Shown: positions 1-10,076, numbered from the stretch's first letter. The stretch is 64,000 nt of DNA from VRUE01 sp963762205 (GCA_963762205.1 CAVXJZ010000006.1:248001-312000); one strand, 5' to 3'. The notes: generated by a model not told the origin, from the letters alone. Numbers and translations: made by a program.

Positions 1-1826
1 ATCGCGTCGGCCGCCGCCATCCAGTCGCTCATCTGCTCGGTGAAGCCGAGGACGCGGACGCGCTCGTTGTCGCCGAACCGCTGGCTCAGCTTTCCGCGGG
101 CCGCCTCGTTGCGCCCGGTGATGCAGACGACCAGCGTGTCCTCGTCGACGAGCGCCGTATCGATCGCGCCCTCGAGGTCGCCTATCCCCCAGCCCCCGCC
201 TGAGACCAGCACGATCCGGGCGTGAGCGGGGACATCGAGGGCCCGGCGGGCGTCGCTGCGGGTTCGGGGCATCAGGAACTCGGGCGAGATCGGCGGGCGC
301 ATCCACTCGACCGAGCCGGGCCCGACGAGCCGCTCGACCTCCTCGATCGACTCGGGGTGGGTGACGAAGTGAAGGTCGACCCCCGGGTGCACCCAGTAGC
401 GCAGGCCGGCCAAATCGGTGATCGCCGACTGCACCGGGATCGGCAGGCGGCGGTTCTCGCGCAGCATGCCGAGCACCGCGGTGACACCGGGATAGGTGGA
501 GACGACCACGTCGGGTTCGTGCTCGGCGATCAGCTCGAGCAGACCGCGGGCGCCGAGCCAGTAGGAGAGATGGTGGGCCAGCCACCGGGTCGGGCCGAAC
601 TTCGTGATCAGCCAGTACTGGGCGTCGAACAGCCAGGGCATCCAGGTGAAGCTCACCCGCGAGCCGCCGCGGGCGACGGCGGCGCAGAGCCTGCCCATCG
701 CCTCGAGCCCGTTGGCGATCTCGACCTCGGCCTCCGGGTCGGCCTCCTCGACATCGGCCTTGATCATCCGCGCGGGCAGGTCGTGGCCCTCGCCGATGTC
801 GGCGCTGAGGATCAGGGCGCGGGTCGGGCGGTCCTCGAAGCGGGCCGCACCGGCGAGCAGCGCCCCGGCGGCGCGTTCGTTGCCGTTCAGCGAGGGCTGC
901 TTGCCCGGGATCGGGTCGGGCGCCCGGGTGCTACCGCGGACCCACTCGACATACCTGCGGACCCCTTCGCGGAAGCTGGTCTCCGCCTTCCAGTCGAGCT
1001 CCTCGAGTGCCCGCTCGTTGGAGATCACCTTGCCGGGGAAGTCGCCCGGGCGCGGCGGCGTGTGGACGATCTCGCAGCCGTCGGTGTTTTCCTGCACGCG
1101 CTCGGCGATCTCGAGGATCGTCACGACCTCGTCGCCGGAAAGGTTGTAGGTGCGGCCGGCGGCCTCGGGCCGCAGCGCGGCGGCGATCCCGTCGGCGAGG
1201 TCCTCCACGTAGATGAAGCTGCGGCTCTGGCTGCCGTCGCCGGCGATCGTCAGCGCCTTCCCTTCGAAGGCGAGGTCGGTGAACTTGGCGACGACTCCGG
1301 CGGCGCGGGCGCGCGGGCCGTAGGGGATGCCGAAGCGCAGCACGGTGGTCTCCAGGTCGAAGAGCTCGCCGTACCCCGCGCAGTAGGTCTCCCCCGCCAG
1401 CTTGGTCGCCGTGTAGAGGTGGCGCGGCGCCGGGATCGGCGTCTCCTCGTCGACCTCCTGCTCCTCGCAGTCGCTGTAGACCCAGGTCGTCGAGCCGTAG
1501 ACGACCCGCCCCACCTTGGCACGGCAGGCCGCCTCGAGAACGTTGAGGGTGCCACGGGTGTTGACCTCCTCCGCCAGCACCGGGTCGGCGTGGACGTGGG
1601 CGACGTCGGCGACCGCGGCGAGGTGGACGACGGCGTCGCAATCGCGCATCGCCAGGTCGAGGTTGGCGGGGTCGGTGATGCTGCCCGTGAAGGTCTCGAC
1701 CTCGAGCGGCGAGTGATACGGCGAGGCGCTGAGGTCGAAGATCCGGGGCGTGATGCCGCGGTCGAGCAGGCGATCGACGACGTGCGAGCCGATGAAGCCG
1801 CCGCCGCCGGTGACCAGGACCCTCAC
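1..1826 (-). CDS. NAD-dependent sugar epimerase fused to MGDG-synthase-type glycosyltransferase (3' end outside window)
   Basis: One uninterrupted frame of at least 608 codons runs off the window edge. Residues 1-320 are an extended SDR nucleotide-sugar epimerase: TGGGGFIGSH near the N-terminus and a YTATK catalytic Tyr/Lys motif. From about residue 330 the sequence changes to a GT-B enzyme of the monogalactosyldiacylglycerol synthase/MurG type: LILSADIGEGH, STYPGVTAVLG, ITDLAGLRYWVHPGVD, VSGGGWGIG and GFTEQMSDWM appear in family order. The start is a GTG whose GTGA overlaps the aminotransferase stop, implying translational coupling. A plausible role is making a nucleotide sugar and transferring it to a lipid, but acceptor and sugar are inference. 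The remaining C-terminus is not visible. Confidence 0.85.
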   Translation of the reverse strand, partial: MRVLVTGGGGFIGSHVVDRLLDRGITPRIFDLSASPYHSPLEVETFTGSITDPANLDLAMRDCDAVVHLAAVADVAHVHADPVLAEEVNTRGTLNVLEAACRAKVGRVVYGSTTWVYSDCEEQEVDEETPIPAPRHLYTATKLAGETYCAGYGELFDLETTVLRFGIPYGPRARAAGVVAKFTDLAFEGKALTIAGDGSQSRSFIYVEDLADGIAAALRPEAAGRTYNLSGDEVVTILEIAERVQENTDGCEIVHTPPRPGDFPGKVISNERALEELDWKAETSFREGVRRYVEWVRGSTRAPDPIPGKQPSLNGNERAAGALLAGAARFEDRPTRALILSADIGEGHDLPARMIKADVEEADPEAEVEIANGLEAMGRLCAAVARGGSRVSFTWMPWLFDAQYWLITKFGPTRWLAHHLSYWLGARGLLELIAEHEPDVVVSTYPGVTAVLGMLRENRRLPIPVQSAITDLAGLRYWVHPGVDLHFVTHPESIEEVERLVGPGSVEWMRPPISPEFLMPRTRSDARRALDVPAHARIVLVSGGGWGIGDLEGAIDTALVDEDTLVVCITGRNEAARGKLSQRFGDNERVRVLGFTEQMSDWMAAADA

Positions 1827-2854
1827 GACGGTCGCTCCGGGCGGTAGTAGAGCGGGACGCACCAGTGGCTCTCGGCGACCCAGTCGCTGTTGGGCAGCTC
1901 GTCGGTGCGGCCCATGATCCGGTGGCAGGGCTGCTCGTAGACGCGGCCCGTGCTCTTCTCGATCTCGTCGAAGACGACGTACTTGTAAAGGCCGGACGTC
2001 ATCCCCTCCGGAAGCTCGAGGCGCGAGGGGTGGACCGGGTCGAGATGCTCGCGGGCGTAATCGTTCTTCCAGGCGACGATCTCCTCCATCCGCTCCGCCT
2101 GGACCAGGCCGAGGGCGGCGGTGAACTCGCTCATCCGGAAGTTGAGGCCATCGACCTCGTGCTCGAACTTGCCGTAGTTGCGGTACCTGCGGGCGAACTC
2201 GATCAGCTCGGGGTCGGCGGAGACCAGGACGCCGCCCTCGCCGGTGGAGACCGTCTTGGTCGCGTAGAGGGAGTAGACGCCGGCGTCGCCGAAGCCGCCC
2301 GGGCGGCGCCCGTTCCAGCCCGCGCCGTGGGCGTGGGCGCAGTCCTCGAGCAGGAAGATCCCGTGCTCCCGGCAGTACTCGGCGATCCGCTCGGAGTCGA
2401 AGGCGATGTGCCCGCCGATGTGGACGAGGATCGCCGCCCGCGGCCTGTGGCGCTCGGCCCTGCGCTCGAAGTCCTCGAAGGACATGCAGAGGTCCTCGCG
2501 GTTGCAGTCGACGAACTCGACCGCGGCGCCCGCCTTGACCGCGGCGAGCGGCGAGGCCATGAAGGTGTTCGAGGGGCAGAGGACCGTCTCGCCCCGGACC
2601 CCGGCGAACTCGAGCGCGGCGAGCGCGCCCCCCGCCCAGCTCGAGAGCCCGACGCTGGGCAGCCCGTTCCACTCCGACCAGCGTCGCTCGAATGCCTCGA
2701 GCATCGGCCCCTCCGACCACTGCTCGGAATCGAGCACCTCGGTCCAGAGGTTCGAAGAGCCTGCCGCGGTCGCGGTGGTCGAACCCGATCGCGAACTTCG
2801 CCGCGTCGGACCGGGTTGTCTCAGCTGACCCCAAAAGCGCCGCAAGGCTAGCAC
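1823..2854 (-). CDS. DegT/DnrJ/EryC1/StrS-family PLP aminotransferase, N-terminus probably frameshifted
   Basis: Sugar-aminotransferase-type PLP enzyme, fold type I. The PLP-binding Asp lies in LLEDCAHAHG and the Schiff-base Lys in YSLYATKTVSTGEGG; GGALAALEFAG and LCPSNTFMASPLAA are typical of the family. It probably aminates a keto-sugar on a nucleotide carrier and is coupled to the downstream epimerase-glycosyltransferase by a 4-nt overlap. The first 25-30 residues of this frame look unnatural. An alternative frame reads KFAIGFDHRDRGRLFE just upstream and would join LWTEVLDSEQW smoothly if one C near 2750 were removed, so a one-base insertion is likely. A TTG in that frame near 2833 could then be the true start. 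Confidence 0.8.
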   Translation of the reverse strand: MLALRRFWGQLRQPGPTRRSSRSGSTTATAAGSSNLWTEVLDSEQWSEGPMLEAFERRWSEWNGLPSVGLSSWAGGALAALEFAGVRGETVLCPSNTFMASPLAAVKAGAAVEFVDCNREDLCMSFEDFERRAERHRPRAAILVHIGGHIAFDSERIAEYCREHGIFLLEDCAHAHGAGWNGRRPGGFGDAGVYSLYATKTVSTGEGGVLVSADPELIEFARRYRNYGKFEHEVDGLNFRMSEFTAALGLVQAERMEEIVAWKNDYAREHLDPVHPSRLELPEGMTSGLYKYVVFDEIEKSTGRVYEQPCHRIMGRTDELPNSDWVAESHWCVPLYYRPERPS

Positions 2855-2878
2855 CGGGAGCAGAAAGACCCGGCCGGG

Positions 2879-3778
2879 CTAGCTCCCCGGCTCGTGCGCC
2901 GACTCGATCACCGCGCCGACCGCCCGCGACCCGGCGAGCAGGAAGGTGCCGGACACGGCGACCGCCATGAAGGCGACGAGCGCGACGCCACCCAGGGGCG
3001 TCGCCGCCCACGACTCGCCGAAGATCAGCGGCGCGAGGAGCACCGGGACGAGCACCTGGACGGCGAACATCACGGGGGCGACGTGGGTGGCGGGGCGCGC
3101 CTGCAGGGCACTCATCTCGCTGAGCAGGGCCAGGCCCTCGGAGGCGACGGCTGTCGCCAGCCAGGCGGCGGCGACCAGCAGGGCGCCGACGGCGAGCTCG
3201 TCGGTGAGGAGCTTGCTGGCGACCGCGGTCCAGGCGTAGCCGCAGCCGGCGCTGAGCACGGCCAGGAAGCCGGCCGCGGCGGCCCTGCCCCGTAGCGCGT
3301 ACGGCAGCGCAACCGGGATCGCGACAAGGACGAGCGCGAGCACGAGCAGGGCCGTCTCGGCGTGGTCGGTGGTCCGCTCCGGGGCGGCCCAGGCAACCCC
3401 GGCGATGCCGCCGATGATCGCCGCGACGGCGGCGACCTCGCGCCGCCCCGGGGACTCCCCCAGCCTCGTGGCGCCGAGCCAGAGCAGGAGGATCAGGCCG
3501 CTCACCAGGCAGGGCTGCACGACCGTCAGCGGCGCCAGCAGCAGCGCCACGATCTCCAGCGGCCATCCGAGCAGGCCGAGGCCGGTCGCGCCCAACCAGC
3601 GCCGGTTGCGCACCAGCCTGACGATCAGCGACGGCCGCAGCGAGTGCTCCCCCGGCACCTGCCGCGCCTCCAGCGCCTGCAGCGCGATCGAGGTGTTGTA
3701 GAGCAGCGAGGCCCCGACCGCCGCGACTATTCCCGAGCGCCAGCACGGACGGAACCTATTACGGGGCGGAAACGGCAC
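2879..3778 (-). CDS. DMT/NIPA-like multi-pass membrane transporter
   Basis: About 299 residues with roughly nine hydrophobic helices separated by short loops, in the pattern of DMT/NIPA-like permeases. The N-terminus AAVGASLLYNTSIALQALEA resembles actinobacterial DMT-family proteins. Substrate cannot be read from sequence. The frame stays open to 3856, but the extra N-terminal stretch is low-complexity and not membrane-like, so the GTG at 3778 was chosen; the real start may be a little further in. It lies 24 nt upstream of the aminotransferase, so the two may be cotranscribed. Confidence 0.65.
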   Translation of the reverse strand: MPFPPRNRFRPCWRSGIVAAVGASLLYNTSIALQALEARQVPGEHSLRPSLIVRLVRNRRWLGATGLGLLGWPLEIVALLLAPLTVVQPCLVSGLILLLWLGATRLGESPGRREVAAVAAIIGGIAGVAWAAPERTTDHAETALLVLALVLVAIPVALPYALRGRAAAAGFLAVLSAGCGYAWTAVASKLLTDELAVGALLVAAAWLATAVASEGLALLSEMSALQARPATHVAPVMFAVQVLVPVLLAPLIFGESWAATPLGGVALVAFMAVAVSGTFLLAGSRAVGAVIESAHEPGS

Positions 3779-3925
3779 CCCCGTCCCCGAACGAGCGGCT
3801 ACGCCGCTCTTGAGTGTTCGGGAAGGGGGCACCGCCCCCGCCCCGTACCCGCTCAACCGCCCGAGAGACAGCAGCCGGGGACGGCGAAGCGCTGCCCAGG
3901 AATGGTCGCCGCGGTCGGATCAGCC

Positions 3926-4043
3926 GGAGGGGCGGTGGCGTTCGTCGGTAGTGGGTGGCACCTGTCCTCGACGGGCGGATACTCAGAGCCACGCAGCCAA
4001 TTGGCTGCGTGGCGAGTCCGGAGAGGACAGGTGCCGCCCCTCC
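3926..4043. repeat. Nested palindrome in the gap between ETF-QO and the transporter
   Basis: An outer inverted repeat, GGCACCTGTCCTC (3957-3969) with GAGGACAGGTGCC (4023-4035), encloses a perfect 24-bp palindrome at 3989-4012 centred on CCAATTGG. A further GGAGGGGCGG/CCGCCCCTCC pair (3926-3935, 4034-4043) extends the outer arms with an asymmetric insertion on the left. No T-run follows. It could be a transcription terminator, a REP-like element or a cruciform-forming site. The rest of the 277-nt gap (3779-4055) shows nothing else recognisable. Confidence 0.7.
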
Positions 4044-4055
4044 GGTGTGCGCGAC

Positions 4056-5762
4056 TCAGGTCTCCTGGTAGAGAGGCCCGTCGCCGCCCTCGGGCAGGGT
4101 GAGGCGGCCGCCCTTGGCCGTAATCGCCCCGCACTGGACGCAGTTGGAGGCGGTGACGTGGACGTCGACCTCGGCGGCGCCGTTCTCTAGCTGCTCGTCG
4201 GGGATCTCGTAGACCTGCGCCGGGCACATCGAGACCCAGGTCTGGGCGAGCTCGCGCGGCACCCTGGTCTGGATGCGGACGTGGTTCGGCGCGTCGTCGC
4301 GAGTCGCGTTGCCGGAGAGGAAGACCGAGTCGAGCTTGTTGAACGTGACCTCGTTGTCGGGCTTGGGATACCTGTCGGCCGCCCTGCCCAGGTGCATCGC
4401 CGGCTCGGCGTTGTCCTCGACCTTCCAGTGGCCGCCGGGGAAGGCGCCTTTGGTGGCGACCATCGCCGAGCCCATCATGCCGCCGAAGATCAGGCCCTTG
4501 GAGAGCGGCTGCTTCATGTTGCGGGAGCGATAGAGGTCCTTCTCGATCTCCGACTTGCGGATCTTCTCGTCGTAGGCTTCGAAGTTGACCGAGTCGATGT
4601 CGGCCTTGAGCGACTCGACGATCGCTTCCGCCGCGTACATGCCGGCGTGCATCGCGTAGTGGATGCCGGCGAGTTCGGCGATGTTGACCATCCCGGCGGC
4701 GTCGCCGGCGACCATCATGCCCGGCACCGAGAAGCGCTTCGGCAGCGCCCAGTAGCCCCCCGAGGGGATCGTCTTCGCGCCCCAGCCGACCCGCTTGCCG
4801 CCCTCGATGATCTTGGCGATGAAGGGGTGGGTCTTGAACTGCTGCACCGCGTCGTGGACGCTGAAGGTGGCGTCGGTGTAGTCGAGGCCGACGACGAGCC
4901 CGAAGCAGACCTTGTCCTCGCCCATCGGGTAGATGAAGCTGCCGCCCGCCTCCTTGTAGCGGGGGCTCCAGCGCAGAGGCCATCCGAGGGTGTGGATCAC
5001 CCTGTCGAGGGGCTTCGGGACCTCCCAGATCTCCTTCACCCCGAGCTCCCACGCCTGTGGGTCGGAGCCGTGCATGTCGAAGTAGTCATAGGCGGCGTAG
5101 GTGAGGTGGCCGATCGTGCCCTCGGCGAGCACGGTGGCCTTGGCCACCACATCGGAGCCGGGCTCGAAGTTGCCGAGCTCCTCGCCGTCCTTGCCGCGCC
5201 CGCGGTCTCCCGAGCGCACGCCCCTGACGATCCGGTCCTCGACCAGCAGCTTGGTCGCGGCGGTCTCGGAGAGGATGTAGACGCCCGCCTCCTCGGCCTT
5301 CTCGGCGAGGAAGCGGCCCAGCTTGGAGACCGAGAGCGTGTAGGTGCCCTCTTTGCGGAAGTTCGGCGGCGGCGGCTTCAGCGGGATCGCGGCCTTCGAG
5401 GTGAGGAAGTAGGTGGCGTCCTTGGTCACCTCCTGGTAGACCGGCGGCCAGTCGGCCGGGTCGAGGTCCGGGAAGAGCCGCGTCAGCGCCGAGGGGTCGA
5501 CGTTGGCGCCCGAGAGCAGGTGCGCGCCGGCGACTTTGCCCTTCTCGATCACCGCGACGGGGACTTCGCCCAGCTTCTCGGTCAGCTCCGGCTCGTCCTC
5601 GAGCAGCTGCATCAATTTGTTCGCGCAGGCGAGGCCGGCGGGCCCGCCGCCGACGATCGCGACGCCGACCTCGATGCGCTCGTCCTCGGGGTCGGTCGGT
5701 GGGCCGATCACGTCGGCGCTGTCGAACGGCGGCGGGAAATCGATCGGTCTGACGGCCGGCAT
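4056..5762 (-). CDS. Electron transfer flavoprotein-ubiquinone oxidoreductase (ETF-QO, FixC-like)
   Basis: 568-residue flavoprotein that passes electrons from ETF to the membrane quinone pool. The dinucleotide-binding GGGPAG is at 38-43, a second FAD motif is PGMMVAGDAAG, and ETF-QO landmarks such as SGGYWALPKRFSVPG and GIHYAMHAGMYAAEA are present. The C-terminus carries the ferredoxin-like segment, with Cys513 in CPAQVYE and Cys541/Cys544 in NCVQC. The family normally has a further Cys three residues later, but here the sequence reads GAIT, so one [4Fe-4S] ligand appears missing. It lies downstream of the ETF alpha/beta genes on the same strand, its natural partners. Confidence 0.92.
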   Translation of the reverse strand: MPAVRPIDFPPPFDSADVIGPPTDPEDERIEVGVAIVGGGPAGLACANKLMQLLEDEPELTEKLGEVPVAVIEKGKVAGAHLLSGANVDPSALTRLFPDLDPADWPPVYQEVTKDATYFLTSKAAIPLKPPPPNFRKEGTYTLSVSKLGRFLAEKAEEAGVYILSETAATKLLVEDRIVRGVRSGDRGRGKDGEELGNFEPGSDVVAKATVLAEGTIGHLTYAAYDYFDMHGSDPQAWELGVKEIWEVPKPLDRVIHTLGWPLRWSPRYKEAGGSFIYPMGEDKVCFGLVVGLDYTDATFSVHDAVQQFKTHPFIAKIIEGGKRVGWGAKTIPSGGYWALPKRFSVPGMMVAGDAAGMVNIAELAGIHYAMHAGMYAAEAIVESLKADIDSVNFEAYDEKIRKSEIEKDLYRSRNMKQPLSKGLIFGGMMGSAMVATKGAFPGGHWKVEDNAEPAMHLGRAADRYPKPDNEVTFNKLDSVFLSGNATRDDAPNHVRIQTRVPRELAQTWVSMCPAQVYEIPDEQLENGAAEVDVHVTASNCVQCGAITAKGGRLTLPEGGDGPLYQET

Positions 5763-5807
5763 CTATTCGCTCCTTGTGGAAACGGGAGACGGAGGCTGAG
5801 CCGGAGC

Positions 5808-6783
5808 TCAGCCCCCCTTCTTCGCCTTGATCGCCTCGGTCAGCTTGGGGAGGATCTTGTGCAGATCCCCGACCACGCCGAGGTCCGAGAACTCGAAGAT
5901 CGGCGCATTCTGGTCCTTGTTGATGGCGAGGATGTTCTCCGAGCTCTGCATCCCGACCTTGTGCTGGATCGCACCGGAGATGCCGGCGGCCAGGTAGAGC
6001 TTCGGCGCGACCGTCTTGCCGGTCTGGCCGATCTGGGCCGCGTAGGGATACCAGCCGGCGTCGACCACGGCGCGCGTCGCCGCCACGGCGCCGCCCATCG
6101 AGTCGGCCAGCTGCTCGCAGAGCTCAAAGCCCTCGGCGGCGCCGAGACCACGCCCACCGCCGACGAGGATGTCGGCGTCCTCGATGTTGACGTCAGCGCC
6201 GCGCTGCTCGCCGCGCTGCACCATCGTCGCCTTCGTCGACCAGGGCGAGAGCTCGACCTCGACGTCGACGACCTCGGCGCTGCCGCCGGACTCCTCGACG
6301 TCGAAGGCGTTGAGGCGGCCGATGATGATGCCCGGCTCGGAGACGTAGCCGACGTCGGCGATCTGCGAGTCCTGGAGGATCGGCCGCTCGGCGACGAGCT
6401 TGCCGTCGGAGACCTTGACCTGGGTGACCTCCATCGTCACGCCGGCGCCGAGGCGGGCGGTCAGGCCGGCCCCGATCTCGAAGCCGAGCAGGCCGCCGCC
6501 GAACAGCGCGTAGCCGAAGCCCTCGTCGCCGATCACCTTCGCCATCGCGTCGACGATCGGCTGGGCGAGGCCCTCGGGGACGTCCTTGGCGCGGAAGACC
6601 TTGGTCGCGCCATAGTTGCCGAGCGCCGCGCAGGCGTCGTCGGCGATGTCGCCGACGACCATCACGCCGGCGTCGCCGCCAGAGCTCGCCGGCGAGCTTC
6701 GCCGCCTCGGAGATCGCCCCGAGCGAGTTCTTGTTGAAGTTGCCCTCGTCGTCGTGGAGGGCGTAGGTCAGGATGCCTGCCAT
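5808..6783 (-). CDS. etfA: Electron transfer flavoprotein alpha subunit, interrupted by an apparent one-base insertion
   Basis: The ATG at 6783 begins directly after the etfB stop and encodes MAGILTYALHDDEGNFNKNS and AKLAGEL. The frame then breaks near 6681-6683. The rest of the protein continues in another frame as GGDAGVMVVGDIADDACAALG down to 5808, including the FAD-binding C-terminal domain with QIGQTGKTVAPKLYLAAGISGAIQH. Removing one T from GAGCTCTGG restores a normal protein of about 325 residues. ETF alpha binds FAD and AMP with the beta subunit and collects electrons from acyl-CoA dehydrogenases. I favour a sequencing error because neighbouring genes are intact, but a real mutation is not excluded. 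Confidence 0.88.
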
Positions 6784-7575
6784 CTAGATCAGCTTCCTCT
6801 CGTCGAGCCAGGCGACGATCTTTTCGACCGTCTCGTTGGTGTCCTCGTCCTCGATGATCTCGCCGGCCTCCTTGGCGGGGGGCGGATTGAGGGAGAGGAC
6901 CGATGTCTTGGAGCCGCTCTCGCCGACCATGCCGCCGTCGATGCCGACGTCGCCGGTCGCCTTCGCGTCGAGGGGCTTTTTCTTCGCCCCCATGATCGCC
7001 TTCAGGCTCGGGTAGCGCGGCTCGTTGATCGCGTCGCCGACGCTGATCACGGCGGGCAGCTCGACCTCGACCGTGTCGTAGCCGTACTCGGCCTGGCGCT
7101 CGCAGCGCAGCTTGCCGTCGGCGACGTCGATCTTGATCACCTGGGTCAGCGAGGGCATCTTCAGGTGATCGGCGACGACGGCGCCGATCGTGTAGCACTC
7201 GCCGTCGTCCGACTGCTGGCCGAGCAGGACCAGGTCGGGGCTCTCGGACTCGAGCACCTTGGCCAGCGAGTAGCCGGTGGCGCAGACGTCCGACCCCGAC
7301 AGCGCCTCGTCGGAGAGATGGACGGAGCGGTCGGCGCCGAGCGCCACGGCCTTGTGCAGGGCGCGGACGGCGGAGTCGGGGCCCATCGTCACGGCGACGA
7401 CCTCCTCGACCGGTATTGCGCCGCCCTCCTTGATCTGCATGGCGGCCTCGATGGCGTGGGTGTCGAAGGGGTTGAGGTTCTTCTCGCCGCTCCGGTCCAG
7501 CCGCATCGTGTTCGGGTCGATGCGCTTCTGGACGGCGGCGTCCGGGACCTCCTTGACCAGGACGCAGATCTTCAA
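6784..7575 (-). CDS. etfB: Electron transfer flavoprotein beta subunit
   Basis: 263 residues, the usual length. Starts MKICVLVKEVPDAA and contains the family signature region GQQSDDGECYTIGAVVADHLKMP and the later PRYPSLKAIMGAKKKPL. It pairs with the alpha subunit as the soluble electron carrier for acyl-CoA dehydrogenases. The start codon is TTG at 7575, preceded by AAGGAG about 8 nt upstream. Its stop abuts the etfA ATG without a gap. A palindromic operator lies about 33 bp upstream of the start, suggesting TetR-type control of etfB-etfA-ETF-QO. Confidence 0.95.
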   Translation of the reverse strand: MKICVLVKEVPDAAVQKRIDPNTMRLDRSGEKNLNPFDTHAIEAAMQIKEGGAIPVEEVVAVTMGPDSAVRALHKAVALGADRSVHLSDEALSGSDVCATGYSLAKVLESESPDLVLLGQQSDDGECYTIGAVVADHLKMPSLTQVIKIDVADGKLRCERQAEYGYDTVEVELPAVISVGDAINEPRYPSLKAIMGAKKKPLDAKATGDVGIDGGMVGESGSKTSVLSLNPPPAKEAGEIIEDEDTNETVEKIVAWLDERKLI

Positions 7576-7607
7576 GATTTAGCTCCTTGGGACGTCGGTT
7601 TCTCTGG

Positions 7608-7623
7608 TTGACTGACCAGTCAA
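7608..7623. promoter_or_regulatory. Palindromic operator upstream of etfB (TetR-like)
   Basis: TTGACTGACCAGTCAA is a perfect inverted repeat with 7-bp arms and a 2-bp centre, 33 bp upstream of the etfB start codon. An AT-rich stretch beyond it on the minus strand (TATGTATAGAT) could hold the -10. Operators of this shape are typical of TetR repressors that control fatty-acid oxidation genes. No cognate regulator gene is in the window. The remaining bases of 7576-7717 show nothing more. Confidence 0.55.
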
Positions 7624-7717
7624 TCAGTCTATCTATACATACGGCGGCGTGACATTCGGCGGTGTGCGCTTCGTCACCCTAATGGGCCGCGGAGGTCGCC
7701 GCCCCGCGAGGGGCGGC

Positions 7718-8137
7718 TCAGCCGACGTGGCGCTCGGCGGCGCCCTCGCGGATGAACTCGACGATCTCGTCGGTCCCCGCTCCCGGCGTGAACACCGCGG
7801 CCACCCCGAGCTTCTTCAGCTCGGGGATGTCCTCGGCCGGGATCGTCCCCCCGACCGTGACCAGGACGTCGTCGACCCCCTGCTCGGCGAGCAGCTCGAC
7901 CACCTTCGGGACCAGGGTCATGTGGGCCCCGGAGAGGATCGAGAGGCCGACCGCGTCGGCGTCCTCCTGGATCACCGTCTCCGCGATCTGCTCGGGCGTC
8001 TGGTGCAGGCCGGTGTAGATCACCTCCATGCCCGCGTCGCGCAGAGCGCGGGCGATGATCTTGGCGCCGCGGTCGTGCCCGTCGAGCCCGGGCTTGGCGA
8101 CGACGACGCGGATCTTCCTTGCGGTTGCTGCCCCCAT
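7718..8137 (-). CDS. Methylmalonyl-CoA mutase, cobalamin-binding small chain
   Basis: 139 residues forming a stand-alone B12-binding domain. The DxHxxG motif is Asp19-His21-Gly24, where His21 would ligate cobalt; SILSGAH and VTVGGTIP supply the other conserved cofactor contacts. It would work with the catalytic chain at 8271-9890 to convert methylmalonyl-CoA to succinyl-CoA. The two genes are separated by 133 bp that hold a long palindrome. The split-chain arrangement is normal for some actinobacterial and archaeal mutases. Confidence 0.93.
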   Translation of the reverse strand: MGAATARKIRVVVAKPGLDGHDRGAKIIARALRDAGMEVIYTGLHQTPEQIAETVIQEDADAVGLSILSGAHMTLVPKVVELLAEQGVDDVLVTVGGTIPAEDIPELKKLGVAAVFTPGAGTDEIVEFIREGAAERHVG

Positions 8138-8162
8138 CTGCGGCCCGGAACCCTAGCGCCCA

Positions 8163-8219
8163 GCCCCATCTGGACGCACTTGATCCCGGATACCGGGATC
8201 AAGTGCGTCCAGATGGGGC
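8163..8219. repeat. Perfect long hairpin, palindromic repeat family copy 1
   Basis: Arms of 27 bp (8163-8189 and 8193-8219) are perfectly complementary around a 3-nt ATA loop. The core CTGGACGCACTTGATCCCG is homologous to the element at 29027-29069. The three bases that differ per arm are matched by compensating changes in the other arm. It lies between the two mutase genes. No T-run follows on either strand. It may serve as a processing or termination hairpin between the genes, or be a mobile REP-type palindrome. Confidence 0.9.
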
Positions 8220-8270
8220 GCACGGCGTGGGGTGGCGCGGTGGGGCGCCGGGGGGGCGGAGCGCCGCAGG

Positions 8271-9890
<1,620 letters not shown>

Positions 9891-10007
9891 GCCGACAGTC
9901 TAGGCGCGCGGGCGCCTAACCAGGTCTTCTCGGCCCGGCGAGGCGACACACGATTCGGCCCCCCAGTTAGGATGCAGCCCGCTGGGAGCTGAAGGGAGAC
10001 CTCAGTG

Positions 10008-10076
10008 ATGACGTCGGCATCGTTCGCAGGCCCCTACCGGATGCCGGTCAACCGAACGGAGGGAAGATGGACCTGA
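10008..10076 (+). CDS. Possible 22-residue leader peptide overlapping the next gene
   Basis: A short ORF starting ATG at 10008 has a GGGAG Shine-Dalgarno about 9-13 nt upstream. It ends at a TGA inside the first codons of the membrane protein gene at 10067. It could couple translation of the downstream gene. There is no similarity evidence and the length makes chance occurrence quite possible. The remainder of 9891-10066 shows no other feature. Confidence 0.25.
   Translation: MTSASFAGPYRMPVNRTEGRWT

Noticed and set aside
4281..6737. 818-codon plus-strand open frame
   Set aside because: Antisense to ETF-QO and etfA; composition of a shadow frame.
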